Positions 25,827 through 37,800 of a stretch of DNA of 64,000 nt are shown piece by piece (within the stretch, counting starts at the first letter, position 1; each line of letters starts with the position of its first letter). A model generated the notes under the pieces. That model worked only from the letters and a program-made list of their open reading frames with translations. It ran no database searches and was not told the origin of the DNA. The translations under genes were made by a program, and so were the position numbers. Source of the DNA: Aeromicrobium stalagmiti (GTDB taxonomy: Bacteria > Actinomycetota > Actinomycetes > Propionibacteriales > Nocardioidaceae); assembly GCF_013283745.1 (NCBI RefSeq), contig NZ_JABSTZ010000001.1, positions 1 through 64,000 on the forward strand, read 5' to 3'.

Positions 25827-25869
25827 GTGCCGAGGTGTCGCCCGGTGACGCGTCAGGGAGAATGCGGGC

Positions 25870-27447
25870 ATGGGTCGAGCCGGCGAACGCACCGTGGCAC
25901 GCCAGATGCTCGTGTGGCAGCTGGCGGTCGTCCTCGTGATCGTCGTCGGCGGCACGGCCCTCGCCTGGCTGGACGCCCGCTCCGACAGCACAGCGGCCGC
26001 GAGCGCCCGCGCACTCGACATCTCGCTGGCGGTCGCCGCGGCACCGACGGTCCGCGACGCGTTCGCCGACGCCGATCCGTCCGCGGTGCTCCAGCCCTAC
26101 GCGGAGCGGGTCCGCGGCGCCACCGGCACCGACTTCGTGACGATCATGAGCCCGACCGGCACCCGCTACTCCCACCCCGACCCCGCCAACATCGGCCGGA
26201 AGTTCCTCGGCCACATCGACGAGGCCGCGCAGGGGCAGGCGATCACCGAGAAGTACACCGGGACGCTCGGGCCGTCGGTGCGCGCGGTCGTGCCCGTGAC
26301 GGTCGACGGCACCGTCCGCGGCCTCGTGTCGGTCGGCATCACCAACCGCAAGGTCGACCGGCAGGTGCTCGAGGCACTCCCCCGGATCATCGCCGCTGCC
26401 CTGGGGGTCGGGCTGCTGGGCACGCTGGGCGCCTGGGCGGCGAGCCGGCGCCTACGCCGTCAGACCCACGGCCTGGGCGAGCGGGAGATCACCCGCATGT
26501 ACGAGTACTACGACGCGGTGCTCCGGGCCGTTCGCGAAGGGTTGCTGCTGCTCGACCACGACGGCCGGCTGACGCTGATGAACGACGAGGCCGCGCGGCT
26601 GCTCGACCTCGACGAGAGCGCCACCGGCCTGGGTCTTGCAGGCCTCGGGCTGGAGCCGGGCCTGGTCGCCGCCCTCAGCGGCGGCGCGCTCCACGACTCC
26701 GTGCACGTCGTCGGCGACCGCGTCCTGGTGGTCAACCAGGCGCCGGCGCGCTGGGAGGGCCGCGAGGTCGGCTCGGTCGTGACGCTGCGCGACCGCACCG
26801 AGCTGCAGGGCGTCACCGCCGAGCTCGACACCGTCCGCGGTCTGGCCGACGCCCTGCGCGCCCAGAACCACGAGTCCGCCAACCGCCTGCACACGATGGT
26901 GTCGCTCATCGAGATCGGCCGACCCGAGGAGGCGATCGACTTCGCGACCCGCGAGCTCGACGTGGCCCGCCGCCTCGCCGACCACCTCGTCGAGTCGATC
27001 GAGGAGCCGGTCGTCGCGGCGCTGCTGCTCGGCAAGACGACGCAGGCCGTCGAGCGCGGGGTCGACCTCGAGCTGGCTCCGACGACGTCCGTCACCGGCA
27101 TGACCCTCACACCGCACGAGGCCGTGACCCTGGTCGGCAACCTGCTCGACAACGCGATCGACGCGGCCCAGGCGTCGGTCGGCCGCCGCGTGCGCCTGTC
27201 GATGACCTCGACCCCGACCTCGCTCGACCTCGTGGTCGAGGACAGCGGTCCGGGCATCGAGCCGGCCGACCGGGAGTCGGTGTTCGTGCGCGGCTGGTCG
27301 ACCAAGTCCGACGACGAGACCGAGGGCCACGGCATCGGGCTGGCTCTCGTCGGGCAGGTCGTCCGGCGTCACGACGGCACGGCGACGATCGGGACCAGCG
27401 ACCTCGGCGGCGCGCGGTTCGCGATCCGCATCGGAGCACGCCCATGA
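25870..27447 (+). CDS. dctS: Sensor histidine kinase, DcuS/CitA/DctS type
   Basis: This 525-residue membrane kinase senses C4-dicarboxylates or citrate outside the cell. Order: membrane helix 14-33, extracytoplasmic PDC sensor about 34-172 (including SPTGTRYSHPDPANIGRKF, the family's ligand-site region), helix 2 about 172-190, cytoplasmic PAS about 215-310, Spo0B-type phosphoacceptor helix with H334 in AQNHESANRLH, and a HATPase domain with GNLLDNAIDA, EDSGPGI and GHGIGLALV. It overlaps dctR by ATGA. The divergent dctA is the expected target. No strong ribosome site is seen, and a GAGAAT box 7 nt before the ATG suggests a leaderless start. Confidence 0.9.
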   Translation: MGRAGERTVARQMLVWQLAVVLVIVVGGTALAWLDARSDSTAAASARALDISLAVAAAPTVRDAFADADPSAVLQPYAERVRGATGTDFVTIMSPTGTRYSHPDPANIGRKFLGHIDEAAQGQAITEKYTGTLGPSVRAVVPVTVDGTVRGLVSVGITNRKVDRQVLEALPRIIAAALGVGLLGTLGAWAASRRLRRQTHGLGEREITRMYEYYDAVLRAVREGLLLLDHDGRLTLMNDEAARLLDLDESATGLGLAGLGLEPGLVAALSGGALHDSVHVVGDRVLVVNQAPARWEGREVGSVVTLRDRTELQGVTAELDTVRGLADALRAQNHESANRLHTMVSLIEIGRPEEAIDFATRELDVARRLADHLVESIEEPVVAALLLGKTTQAVERGVDLELAPTTSVTGMTLTPHEAVTLVGNLLDNAIDAAQASVGRRVRLSMTSTPTSLDLVVEDSGPGIEPADRESVFVRGWSTKSDDETEGHGIGLALVGQVVRRHDGTATIGTSDLGGARFAIRIGARP

Positions 27448-28124
27448 CGATCCGGGTCCTCGTGGTCGAGGACGAGCAGATCGCCGCAGAGGCGCACCGC
27501 ACGTACGTCGAGCGGATGCCCGGCTTCGAGGTCGTCGAGGTCGCGCGATCGTTCCAGGACGCCGCACGGCTGCTCAGCAGCGAGTCGGTCGACCTGGTGC
27601 TGCTCGACATGAACCTGCCCGACGGGCACGGGCTCGACCTGCTGCGCCGGCTCCGGGCCACCGGCGGGCTGCACGACGTCATCGCCGTGACGTCGGCCAG
27701 GGACGCCGAGGTCGTCCGCCAGGCCGTCGCCCACGGCGTCGTGGCCTATCTGCTCAAGCCGTTCACGTTCGCGATGTTCGAGGTCAAGCTGCGTCAGTAC
27801 GCGACGTTCCGCGCCACCCTGGGGCGTGACGAGTCGGTCGACCAGGACGCCGTGGACGCCGTCTTCGGCGCGATGCGCCCGGCGCCGGGCGACGTCCCGC
27901 TGCCCAAGGGGCTCAGCGCCGAGACGCTCGAGGACGTCCGCCGGGTGCTCACGTCCGCCGCGGCAGGGCTCAGCGCCGGAGAGGTCGCCGAGCTGGTCGG
28001 GTCGTCACGCGTGACGGCGCGCCGCTATCTCGAGCACCTCGCCGAGATGGGGCTGCTCTCCCGCGGCACCCGCTACGGCGGCAGCGGCCGGCCCCACGTG
28101 GAGTACCGCAGCGTCAGTCAGTGA
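27444..28124 (+). CDS. dctR: Response regulator, CitB/DctR type
   Basis: This 226-residue partner of the upstream kinase has a receiver domain with the acidic pocket E9-D10-E11, phospho-acceptor D55 (LLDMNLPDG), T83 and K105 (LLKPF). It has a C-terminal winged helix (about 150-220: LSAGEVAELVGSSRVTARRYLEHLAEMGLLSR) typical of CitB/DcuR regulators. Translation starts inside the dctS stop codon. Its 3' end overlaps the end of the convergent DUF501 gene by 11 bp. The expected function is activation of dctA. Confidence 0.9.
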   Translation: MTIRVLVVEDEQIAAEAHRTYVERMPGFEVVEVARSFQDAARLLSSESVDLVLLDMNLPDGHGLDLLRRLRATGGLHDVIAVTSARDAEVVRQAVAHGVVAYLLKPFTFAMFEVKLRQYATFRATLGRDESVDQDAVDAVFGAMRPAPGDVPLPKGLSAETLEDVRRVLTSAAAGLSAGEVAELVGSSRVTARRYLEHLAEMGLLSRGTRYGGSGRPHVEYRSVSQ

Positions 28125-28632
28125 CCTCGGGCTCGACCCAGTCGGCGCTGCAGGAGTTGCCCTCCCACCACGCGCCGAGCAGCTCGATGGTCTCGTCGCC
28201 CAGCGGGTTGACGCCGGGTCCCTTCGCGAGCGAGTGGCCCACCAGGACGTGCAGGCACTTGACCCGCGTCGGCATGCCGCCCGCGGTGATGCCGTCGATC
28301 TCGGGCACGTGACCGATGGCCTCGCGCTCGGCGAGATAGCTCTCGTGGGCCCGCGCGTAGTGCGCGGCGAGCTCGGCGTCCGTGGCGATGCGCTCGGTCA
28401 TCTCCTTCATGAGACCGGACGCCTCGAGGGTGCCGATCTCGCCGGCGAGCCGCGGGCACGTCAGGTAGAACATCGTCGGGAACGGCGTGCCGTCGGGCAG
28501 CCGCGGCTCCGTCTTGACCACGTTGGGGTGGCCGGACGGGCAGCGCGACATGATCGCGAGGGTGCCACGCGGGGTGCGTCCGAGCTGCTCGGCGATCGCG
28601 TCGAGGTCGGCCTGCGCCACCTGGTTCACCAT
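28114..28632 (-). CDS. DUF501 domain protein
   Basis: This 172-residue protein is of a family almost confined to actinobacteria and always near enolase and DivIC. It shows the conserved CPSGHPNVVKTEPRLPDGTPFPT segment (split by turns), FYLTCPRL, DGITAGGMPTRVKCLHVLV and NPLGDE near the C-terminus. The several Cys and His residues hint at a metal site. No function is established for the family. It is 22 bp after the DivIC gene and probably in the same operon. It overlaps dctR tail to tail. Confidence 0.92.
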   Translation of the reverse strand: MVNQVAQADLDAIAEQLGRTPRGTLAIMSRCPSGHPNVVKTEPRLPDGTPFPTMFYLTCPRLAGEIGTLEASGLMKEMTERIATDAELAAHYARAHESYLAEREAIGHVPEIDGITAGGMPTRVKCLHVLVGHSLAKGPGVNPLGDETIELLGAWWEGNSCSADWVEPEVTD

Positions 28633-28654
28633 GTTCGGTCCATGGGGTGTCGAG

Positions 28655-29215
28655 TCACTGGTCCTTCAGCACCTTGTCGGGGTCGGGGGTGTTGGTGGGC
28701 TGCGGCTTCGGCGTCTTGCCTGCCTCCTTCACGCTGCCCCAGAGCTTGTCGTACCAGTCGGGCTGCCTGGCCTCGGTCGGCACGTCGAGCGTCGGCACGT
28801 CGGCGCCCTGCACCTTGCCGTCGCTGCCGATGACGCGGTATCCCACCTCGCCCGGCGAGACCCAGCCGAAGCGCTCCTTGGCCTGCTGCTTGACGTAGGC
28901 CGGGTCGTTCCAGCGCTGCTTCTGGTCCTCAAGCTCGGCGATCTGCTGGTTCGTCGTCGCGATGAGGGCCTTCGTGGTCTGGATCTCACCGCGCTGCTGC
29001 CACCAGGCGTGCAGCGTCGACGTGTAGGAGGCCAGCAGCAGCAGGACGACCGACAGCAGCACGACCGCGCGGGTCGTCAGCTGCGGGCCGGAGCCGGCAG
29101 TCGCCGCCGGCTTGGCGGGGGTCTTCGCCCGTGGCGTCGAGCGCCCACCCCGCTGCCCGGACGGACCACGTTTGGCCGGTGGTCGTCCGGGACCGCGGGG
29201 TGAGCGTGCTGCCAC
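28655..29215 (-). CDS. Septum formation initiator, FtsB/DivIC family
   Basis: This 186-residue bitopic division protein has a basic, Pro/Gly-rich cytoplasmic tail (1-45), one membrane helix (about 48-64), a coiled coil (about 75-102) and the family motif DPAYVKQQAKERFGWVSPGE (104-123). A Pro/Lys-rich tail follows. It would act with FtsL and FtsQ at the septum. It starts 3 bp after the enolase stop codon, the usual eno-divIC-DUF501 order of actinobacteria. Confidence 0.92.
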   Translation of the reverse strand: MAARSPRGPGRPPAKRGPSGQRGGRSTPRAKTPAKPAATAGSGPQLTTRAVVLLSVVLLLLASYTSTLHAWWQQRGEIQTTKALIATTNQQIAELEDQKQRWNDPAYVKQQAKERFGWVSPGEVGYRVIGSDGKVQGADVPTLDVPTEARQPDWYDKLWGSVKEAGKTPKPQPTNTPDPDKVLKDQ

Positions 29216-29218
29216 GGG

Positions 29219-31573
<2,355 letters not shown>

Positions 31574-31574
<1 letters not shown>

Positions 31575-32224
31575 CAGGAGCAGCGCTGGTCGTCCGGGAG
31601 CTCCTCGGCCGGGGTGGCCTCCAGGTCGACCGGGGCGACCGAGATCGAGCCCGTGCTGCTGTCACGCGGCTGACCGGACGGGCTGAGGGCGAAGCGCGGC
31701 GAGAACTTCACGTCCTTGGCGGCGAACTCGTCGGTGATCTCCTTCTGTCCCACCTCGGCCAGCTGCGCCTGCGTCTGCTCCGTGGCCGTCTGCCCGGTCG
31801 AGGCCTCGCCGAGGGCCAGCGCGATCGCGGAGATCTCACGGCTGTCGCTGATGACCGAGACCGTCGTGTCGACGTCGATGCCCGGGAAAGCCTTGGCCAC
31901 GGCGTCACGATCACCGTCGGGCACCTCGTACGACCCGGGATCGATCTCGAGGCCCTTCTCGTCGGCGATCTCGCGCGCGACGGTCAGCGTCGCCAGCGCG
32001 AGCACGGCCTGCTGGCGCACGGCGCTGTTGCTGACCGCGGTGATGCCCTGCTGCTTGGCCTGGTTGAGCTGGTCGATGCAGTAGACCGCGGCGGTCTCGT
32101 CGAGGGTCTTCATCGAGATCGACGTGTCGCCGACGACCGCGGCCGCACCGGGGTGGACGTTGCTGCAGGCGGCGAGCGAGAGACCGGCGACGGCAAGGAC
32201 GACGGCGCGAGCGCGAGTGAGCAT
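31574..32224 (-). CDS. SurA/PrsA-like N-terminal-domain lipoprotein
   Basis: This 216-residue exported lipoprotein has a signal peptide ending in the lipobox LAAC with Cys20. The mature part is helical (SMKTLDETAAVYCIDQLNQAKQ, VRQQAVLALATLTVAREIAD), resembling the N-terminal chaperone region of SurA-type proteins, without a PPIase domain. Actinobacterial genomes carry a gene like this next to mazG. Its role is unknown, perhaps in folding exported proteins. The ATG at 32224 is chosen over GTG 32230 because TAACCT lies 6 nt upstream (leaderless). Confidence 0.78.
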
Positions 32225-32230
32225 GGTCAC

Positions 32231-32236
32231 AGGTTA
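32231..32236 (-). promoter_or_regulatory. Leaderless -10 box of the lipoprotein-mazG pair
   Basis: On the minus strand TAACCT is followed by 6 nt and ATG 32224. Confidence 0.55.
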
Positions 32237-32247
32237 CCCACGAACGC

Positions 32248-33759
32248 TCAGCGCCCGGCGCCGTCCCTCGCGTCAGCGCCCGAGGCGTGCAGCTTGGAGT
32301 GATGCCGGCCGTACACGAAGTAGACGACCAGGCCGAGCGCGAGCCACACGAGGAATCGCAGCCACGTCTCGACCGCGAGGTTGGTCATCAGGGCGATGCA
32401 GAGCACGCCGGACACGATCGGCAGCAGCGGCACCTGGGGCGTGCGGAAGGGACGCTTCATGCGCGGCTTGGTCCGGCGCAGCACGACGACGGCCACCGAC
32501 ACCACCAGGAAGGCGAACAGGGTGCCGATCGACACCATCTCGGCCAGCACGGCCAGCGGCACGAACGCGCCGAGGATCGCCACCGCGACCGTCGTGCCGA
32601 CCGTGATCACCACGGGCGTGTGGAACTTCGGGTGGATCCTGCCGATCGCGGGCGGCAGCAGCCCGTCGCGGCACAGCGCGAAGCCGATGCGACCCATCGC
32701 GACGATGTCGACCAGGATCACCGAGGTGAGGCCGGCGACGGCTGCCGTGCCGATGATGATGCCGGCCCACCCCAGCCCTGCCTGGTCGAACGCGTCCGCC
32801 AGGGGCTCCCCCGTGCTGAGGTTCGTGTACTTGACCATGCCCGTGAGCACGAAGCACACCGCGACGTAGAGCACGGTGCAGATCACGAGGGTGCCGATCA
32901 GGCCGCGCGGCATGTCCTTGGCGGGGTCCTTGGTCTCCTCGCCGAGGTTGGCGACCGCCTCGAAGCCGGAGTAGGCGAAGAACACGATCGCCGCGGCGAC
33001 CAGCACACCGGTCACGCCGTACGCCGTCTGGTCGATGCCGGTGACCCACTGCCACAGCGGCTGCTTGAGGCCGCTCGCACCCTCGGCCTTCTCGCTCGGC
33101 GGGATGTAGGGCGTCTGGTTGTCGAGGCTGACGTAGAACAGGCCGACGCCGATGATGAACAGGCAGATCGAGACCTTGATGACGACCAGCGAGTTGGTGA
33201 CGAGCTTGGACTCACGGATGCCCATCGCGGCCACGAAGCCGAGCACCACGACGATGAACACCGCTCCGAGGTTGATCGTGCTGTCCTCCTCGCCGAAGAA
33301 CGCCTTGGGCAGGTCGAACACGCCCTGCAGGTAGCCCGACCACCCGCGCGCGACGACCGCAGCGCCGAGCGCGAACTCCAGGATCAGGTCCCACGCGATG
33401 ATCCACGCGAAGATCTCGCCGATCGTCGTGTAGGCGTACGTGTACGAGCTGCCGGCAGTGGGCACTGCTGCGGCGAGCTCGGCGTAGCAGAGGGCCGCGA
33501 GCATCGCGACGATGCCGGCGATCAGGAACGAGATCATCACCGCAGGCCCGGCGTTGTCCTTGGCGGCCGTGCCGGTGAGCGTGAAGATGCCCGTGCCGAT
33601 CACGATGCCGATGCCGAACCCCATGAGGTCCCAGACCGTCAGACGCCGGTCGAGCCTGGCGTGATGCCCCTCCTCCGTCGGGTCGGCGTCGTTCTGGTGA
33701 ATGACGTGGTCGACGTCCTTGGTGCGGACGAGCTGGCGGAGCGATCCTCGAAAAGCCAT
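32248..33759 (-). CDS. APC-superfamily amino acid permease (cationic-amino-acid-transporter type)
   Basis: This 503-residue transporter has about 12-14 membrane helices. The first is the APC signature GFGIGIVIGTGIFTLTG (about 48-64), followed by CYAELAAAVPTAGSSYTYAY and FFAYSGFEAVANLGEET. The loops and length resemble bacterial CAT/YfnA permeases. The substrate is likely an amino acid but cannot be specified. The N-terminal tail is soluble and contains HQNDADPTEEGHHARLDRR. TAGCGT lies 6 nt before the ATG, so the mRNA is probably leaderless. Confidence 0.9.
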   Translation of the reverse strand: MAFRGSLRQLVRTKDVDHVIHQNDADPTEEGHHARLDRRLTVWDLMGFGIGIVIGTGIFTLTGTAAKDNAGPAVMISFLIAGIVAMLAALCYAELAAAVPTAGSSYTYAYTTIGEIFAWIIAWDLILEFALGAAVVARGWSGYLQGVFDLPKAFFGEEDSTINLGAVFIVVVLGFVAAMGIRESKLVTNSLVVIKVSICLFIIGVGLFYVSLDNQTPYIPPSEKAEGASGLKQPLWQWVTGIDQTAYGVTGVLVAAAIVFFAYSGFEAVANLGEETKDPAKDMPRGLIGTLVICTVLYVAVCFVLTGMVKYTNLSTGEPLADAFDQAGLGWAGIIIGTAAVAGLTSVILVDIVAMGRIGFALCRDGLLPPAIGRIHPKFHTPVVITVGTTVAVAILGAFVPLAVLAEMVSIGTLFAFLVVSVAVVVLRRTKPRMKRPFRTPQVPLLPIVSGVLCIALMTNLAVETWLRFLVWLALGLVVYFVYGRHHSKLHASGADARDGAGR

Positions 33760-33765
33760 GGATAC

Positions 33766-33771
33766 ACGCTA
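33766..33771 (-). promoter_or_regulatory. Leaderless -10 box of the APC permease gene
   Basis: On the minus strand TAGCGT is followed by 6 nt and ATG 33759. TTGCGG at 33788-33793 is a possible -35 with a 16-bp spacer. Confidence 0.55.
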
Positions 33772-33811
33772 GTGGGGTCGTTGTCTTCCGCAACAATTCC
33801 GCTTCCTGCGC

Positions 33812-33817
33812 CAGACT
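33812..33817 (+). promoter_or_regulatory. Possible leaderless -10 box of the small membrane protein gene
   Basis: CAGACT is followed by 7 nt and ATG 33825. It is a weaker match to TANNNT than the others. Confidence 0.35.
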
Positions 33818-33824
33818 GGGAGGC

Positions 33825-34100
33825 ATGCGCTCTCCACGTCATCTGCTCGTCGCCGGCGGACTTCTGCTCCTGGCCGGCCTGGCGGTCGTGCTGCTCGACA
33901 CCCGCACCGTCGACGGCTCCTCCATGGGCCCTGCCGCAGACGATGCCTCGTACTCCTCCGAGATCTCCTTCGCGTTCGACGGGGCGTGGCTGGTGACCAG
34001 GCAGGCGCTGATCGGCTATGCCCTGATGTGGCTCGGATCGCTGCTCGCGGCCGCGGCCGCGGGCCACCGGCTCGTCGCAGGACGCCCTGCCTCGGCGTAG
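33825..34100 (+). CDS. Small two-helix membrane protein, unknown
   Basis: I do not recognise this 91-residue protein. It has a basic start (MRSPRH), one membrane helix at about 7-24, a polar loop of about 35 residues (TVDGSSMGPAADDASYSSE), a second helix at about 60-80 and a short basic tail. GC3 is high as in neighbours, which supports coding. It lies divergent from the APC permease and 47 bp before the acyltransferase gene. Both ends could be cytoplasmic. Confidence 0.65.
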   Translation: MRSPRHLLVAGGLLLLAGLAVVLLDTRTVDGSSMGPAADDASYSSEISFAFDGAWLVTRQALIGYALMWLGSLLAAAAAGHRLVAGRPASA

Positions 34101-34135
34101 GCGCTGCGTGCGGCGAGCCGTGACCGCCGCTGCTC

Positions 34136-34141
34136 TAGGGT
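34136..34141 (+). promoter_or_regulatory. Leaderless -10 box of the acyltransferase gene
   Basis: TAGGGT is followed by 6 nt and ATG 34148. Confidence 0.6.
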
Positions 34142-34147
34142 TGCTGC

Positions 34148-34708
34148 ATGATCCGGCAGCGGCTGAGCCGCGGAATCGTTCGCCTCATGCGCTACGAGAT
34201 GGTGGGCGAGGTGCCGCAGACCGGCATCCTCGTCGGTGCTCCCCACACGTCCAACTGGGACTTCGTCACGATGCTGCTGGTCATGTGGCACGACGGCGCG
34301 CACCCTCGCGTGCTGGTCAAGAAGCAGCTGTTCAAGGGGCCACTCGGCTGGCTGCTCAAGGCCTTCGGCGGCGTGCCGCTCGACCGCGACAACGCCAGCA
34401 CCGTCGTCCGTGACCTCGTCGACGAGGCCGGCTCGGGCGAGCCGTTCCGCCTCATCCTCGCCGCCGAGGGCACGCGGTCGAAGGGCGAGTTCTGGAAGTC
34501 CGGCTTCCTGCGGCTGTCGAAGGACACCGGGCTGCCGATCACCCTGGCGTTCTTCGACCCGCCGACGAGGACGATGGGGTTCGGGCCGACGTTCCACGCC
34601 TCCGGCGATGCGACGACCGACATGGACATCGTCCGCGCGTTCTATGCCGACAAGCACGGCATCAAGGCGAAGAACGCGACTCCCCCGCGCCTGCGCGAAG
34701 AAGGCTGA
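34148..34708 (+). CDS. 1-acyl-sn-glycerol-3-phosphate-acyltransferase-like protein
   Basis: This 186-residue protein of the lysophospholipid acyltransferase family transfers an acyl chain to a glycerophospholipid precursor or another alcohol. Family blocks are HTSNWDF (H-x4-D, about 33-39), GGVPLDRDNA, LAAEGTRSKGEFWKSGFLRLS (EGTR block) and LPITLAFFD. It is shorter than PlsC and lacks long membrane helices, like the compact forms frequent in actinobacteria. It ends at an inverted repeat facing mfd. The acceptor is not predictable. Confidence 0.82.
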   Translation: MIRQRLSRGIVRLMRYEMVGEVPQTGILVGAPHTSNWDFVTMLLVMWHDGAHPRVLVKKQLFKGPLGWLLKAFGGVPLDRDNASTVVRDLVDEAGSGEPFRLILAAEGTRSKGEFWKSGFLRLSKDTGLPITLAFFDPPTRTMGFGPTFHASGDATTDMDIVRAFYADKHGIKAKNATPPRLREEG

Positions 34709-34735
34709 GCCGCCGCGGTCGCCGCGCCTCGGAAA

Positions 34736-34822
34736 GGTGGATCTGCAACCTCGCGCGGCCTCTTGCGGTTGAGATTCCACCTTCTGGGCCCGGAAAAGGC
34801 CTCGTTCGGTGGAGGATCCACC
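34736..34822. repeat. Minimal inverted-repeat element between convergent genes
   Basis: GGTGGATCTGCAACC (34736-34750) and an imperfect reverse copy GGTTGAGATTCCACC (34767-34781) form a hairpin, and GGTGGA-GGA-TCCACC (34808-34822) forms a second one. The same word GGTGGATCTGCAACC builds the large array at 50648. It sits between the acyltransferase and mfd stops, so a terminator role is likely. Confidence 0.65.
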
Positions 34823-34841
34823 TCCCGCGGACGGGGGCCGG

Positions 34842-37800
34842 TCAGGGGGTGGGTGCGGGGGGCGGGACGAGGGTGTCGATGACGGTGCGGGTCCACTCCA
34901 GGAGCTCGCGGCCGACCAGCGGCTTGCCGCCCACCGGCGCGGTCTTCGGGCGCGGCACGAGGGCAACCTCCGCGGCGACCTTGTAGGTGCTGCGGGGATA
35001 GACCCGCTGCAGGCGCATCTGGGCGGAGTCGGGCAGCGTCATCGGGGCGAACCGGACGTTGGGCCCTGCCGCCGTGACCTCGGTCAGGCCGGCCTCGCGC
35101 ACGCGGACCCGCAGGCGAGCCACGTCGAGCAGCACGTCGACGGCCTCGGGCGGCTCGCCGTAGCGGTCGACCAGCTCGCCGCGGATCTCGTCGACGTCGC
35201 TGAGCGCGCGGACGTCGGCCAGGCGCTTGTACATCTCGAGGCGGAGCCGCTCGCTGCCGACGTAGTCGTGCGGCAGGTGCGCCTCGATCGGCAGCTCGAT
35301 CTTGACCTCGCGCTCGGGCTCGGCGTCGCCGCGGAACTCCGCGACCGCCTCGCCCACGAGCCGGACGTAGAGGTCGAACCCCACGTCGGCGATGTGGCCC
35401 GACTGCTCACCACCGAGCAGGTTGCCCGCACCGCGGATCTCGAGGTCCTTCATCGCCACGGCCATGCCGCCACCGAGCTCGGAGTGCTGGGCGATCGTCG
35501 CCAGGCGGTCGTGCGCGGTCTCGGTGAGCGGCTTCTCCGGCGGGTAGAGGAAGTAGGCGTAGGCCCGTTCGCGCGAGCGTCCGACGCGACCGCGCAGCTG
35601 GTGCAGCTGGGACAGGCCGAGCGTGTCGGAGCGCTCGATGATCATGGTGTTGGCGTTGGACACGTCGAGACCCGACTCGACGATGGTGGTGCAGACCAGG
35701 ACGTCGTAGCGCTTCTCCCAGAAGTCGACCATGACCTCCTCGAGCTGGTGCTCCCCCATCTGACCGTGCGCCGCGGCGACCCGTGCCTCGGGCACGAGCT
35801 CCTTGATCTTGGCGACGGCCTTGTCGATGCTCTGGACCCGGTTGTGGATGAAGAACGCCTGCCCCTCGCGCAGCAGCTCGCGGCGGATCGCGGCGATGAC
35901 CTGGCGGTCCTCGTAGGGCCCCACGAACGACAGCACCGGGTGCCGCTCCTCCGGCGGGGTCGCGATCGTGGACATCTCGCGGATGCCGGTGATCGCCATC
36001 TCGAGCGTGCGCGGGATGGGCGTGGCCGACATCGACAGGACGTCGACGGCCGCGCGCAGCATCTTCATCGCTTCCTTGTGCTCGACGCCGAACCGCTGCT
36101 CCTCGTCGACGATCACGAGGCCGAGGTCCTTGATCTTGACGCCGGGCTGCAGCAGCCGGTGCGTGCCGATGACCATGTCGATCGACCCGTCGGCCAGGCC
36201 CGCGAGGGTCTCCTTGGACTCCTTCTCGGTCTGGAACCGTGACAGGGGCTTCATGGTGACCGGGAACTGGCCGAACCGTTCGGCGAACGTCGCGAAGTGC
36301 TGCTGCACCAGCAGCGTCGTCGGCACCAGCAGGATGACCTGCTTGCCGTCCTGGATCGCCTTGAACGCCGCCCGCACCGCGATCTCCGTCTTGCCGTAGC
36401 CGACGTCGCCGCACACCAGGCGGTCCATCGGCACGGTGCGCTCCATGTCACGCTTGACCTCGTCGATCGTCACCATCTGGTCAGGCGTCTCGACGAAGGC
36501 GAACGCGTCCTCGAGCTCGCGCTGCCACGGGGTGTCGGGGCCGAAGGCATGCCCCTTGGTCGCCTGACGCGCGGCGTAGAGCTTGATCAGCTCGCCGGCG
36601 ATCTGACGGACGGCCTTGCGCGCCTTGTTCTTGCGGGTCGTCCAGTCCGCTCCGCCGAGACGGTCGAGCGACGGCGACTCGCCACCGACGTAGCGGCTGA
36701 TCTGGTCGAGCTGGTCCATCGGGACGAACAGCCGGTCGGCCGGTTGTCCGCGCTTGGACGGCGCGTACTCGACCACGAGGTACTCGCGCGCCGCGCCCTG
36801 CACGACCCGCTGCATCAGCTCGACGTACTTGCCGACGCCGTGCTGCTCGTGGACGACGAAGTCACCGGTCTTGAGCTCGAGCGGATCGACCTGCTTGCGG
36901 CGGCGGGCCGGCATCTTGCGCTCGGAGCGATCGGCGGCCCGCTGACCGACCAGGTCGTCGTAGGTCAGGACGGTCAGCTGCAACGGGGCCGAGACGAAGC
37001 CGTGCTCGAGCTCGCCGAGGCTGACCTGCACGACACCGGCGGACGGCGCCGTCACCTCGTCGTCGAACGCCGCCGCGACGCCGCCGTCGGTCAGCCACTC
37101 CACCGTGCGCTGCGCCTGGCCGTGGCCGGGTGCGACGAAGACGACCCGCATGCCCGCGTCGGCCCACGCCTTGACGTCGGCCAGGGCCGCAGTCGTGTCG
37201 CCGCGATAGGCCGGCGCGGCCTCCATCTCGACCGCTCGCGAGCCTTCGTCGAGGTCGAGCCCGAACGGCGACTGGGCGTACCACGTGTGCCCGAGACCCA
37301 GCGTCTCCAGACGGGCGTCGTCAAGGGTGCGGAAGGCTGCGGAGCCGAGGTCGATCGGCGACTCCGCGCCGGTCGCGGCAGCAGCCCACGACGCCTGCAG
37401 GAACTCCTCGCTCGTGGCGACCAGGTCGGCGGCGCGGGCCTTGATGCGCTCGGGGTCCATCAGCAGGATCGCCGACCGCTCCGGCAGCAGGTTGACGAAC
37501 GACTCCATCTGGTCGGTCAGCACCGGGGTCAGCGACTCCATGCCCTCGACGGCCACGCCGTTGGCGAGCTTGGAGAAGATCTCGGCCAGCGACGGGTGCT
37601 CCTCGGCGAGCTGGGCCGCCCTGGCCCGCACCTCGTCGGTCAGCAGCAGCTCCCGGCACGGCGGAGCCCAGACGTGGGTGACCTCCTCCAGCGTGCGCTG
37701 GTCGGCCACGGCGAAGCGCCGGATCTCGTCGACCTCGTCGCCGAAGAACTCGATGCGGAGCGGGTGCTCCTCGGTCGGCGGGAAGACGTCGATGATGCCG

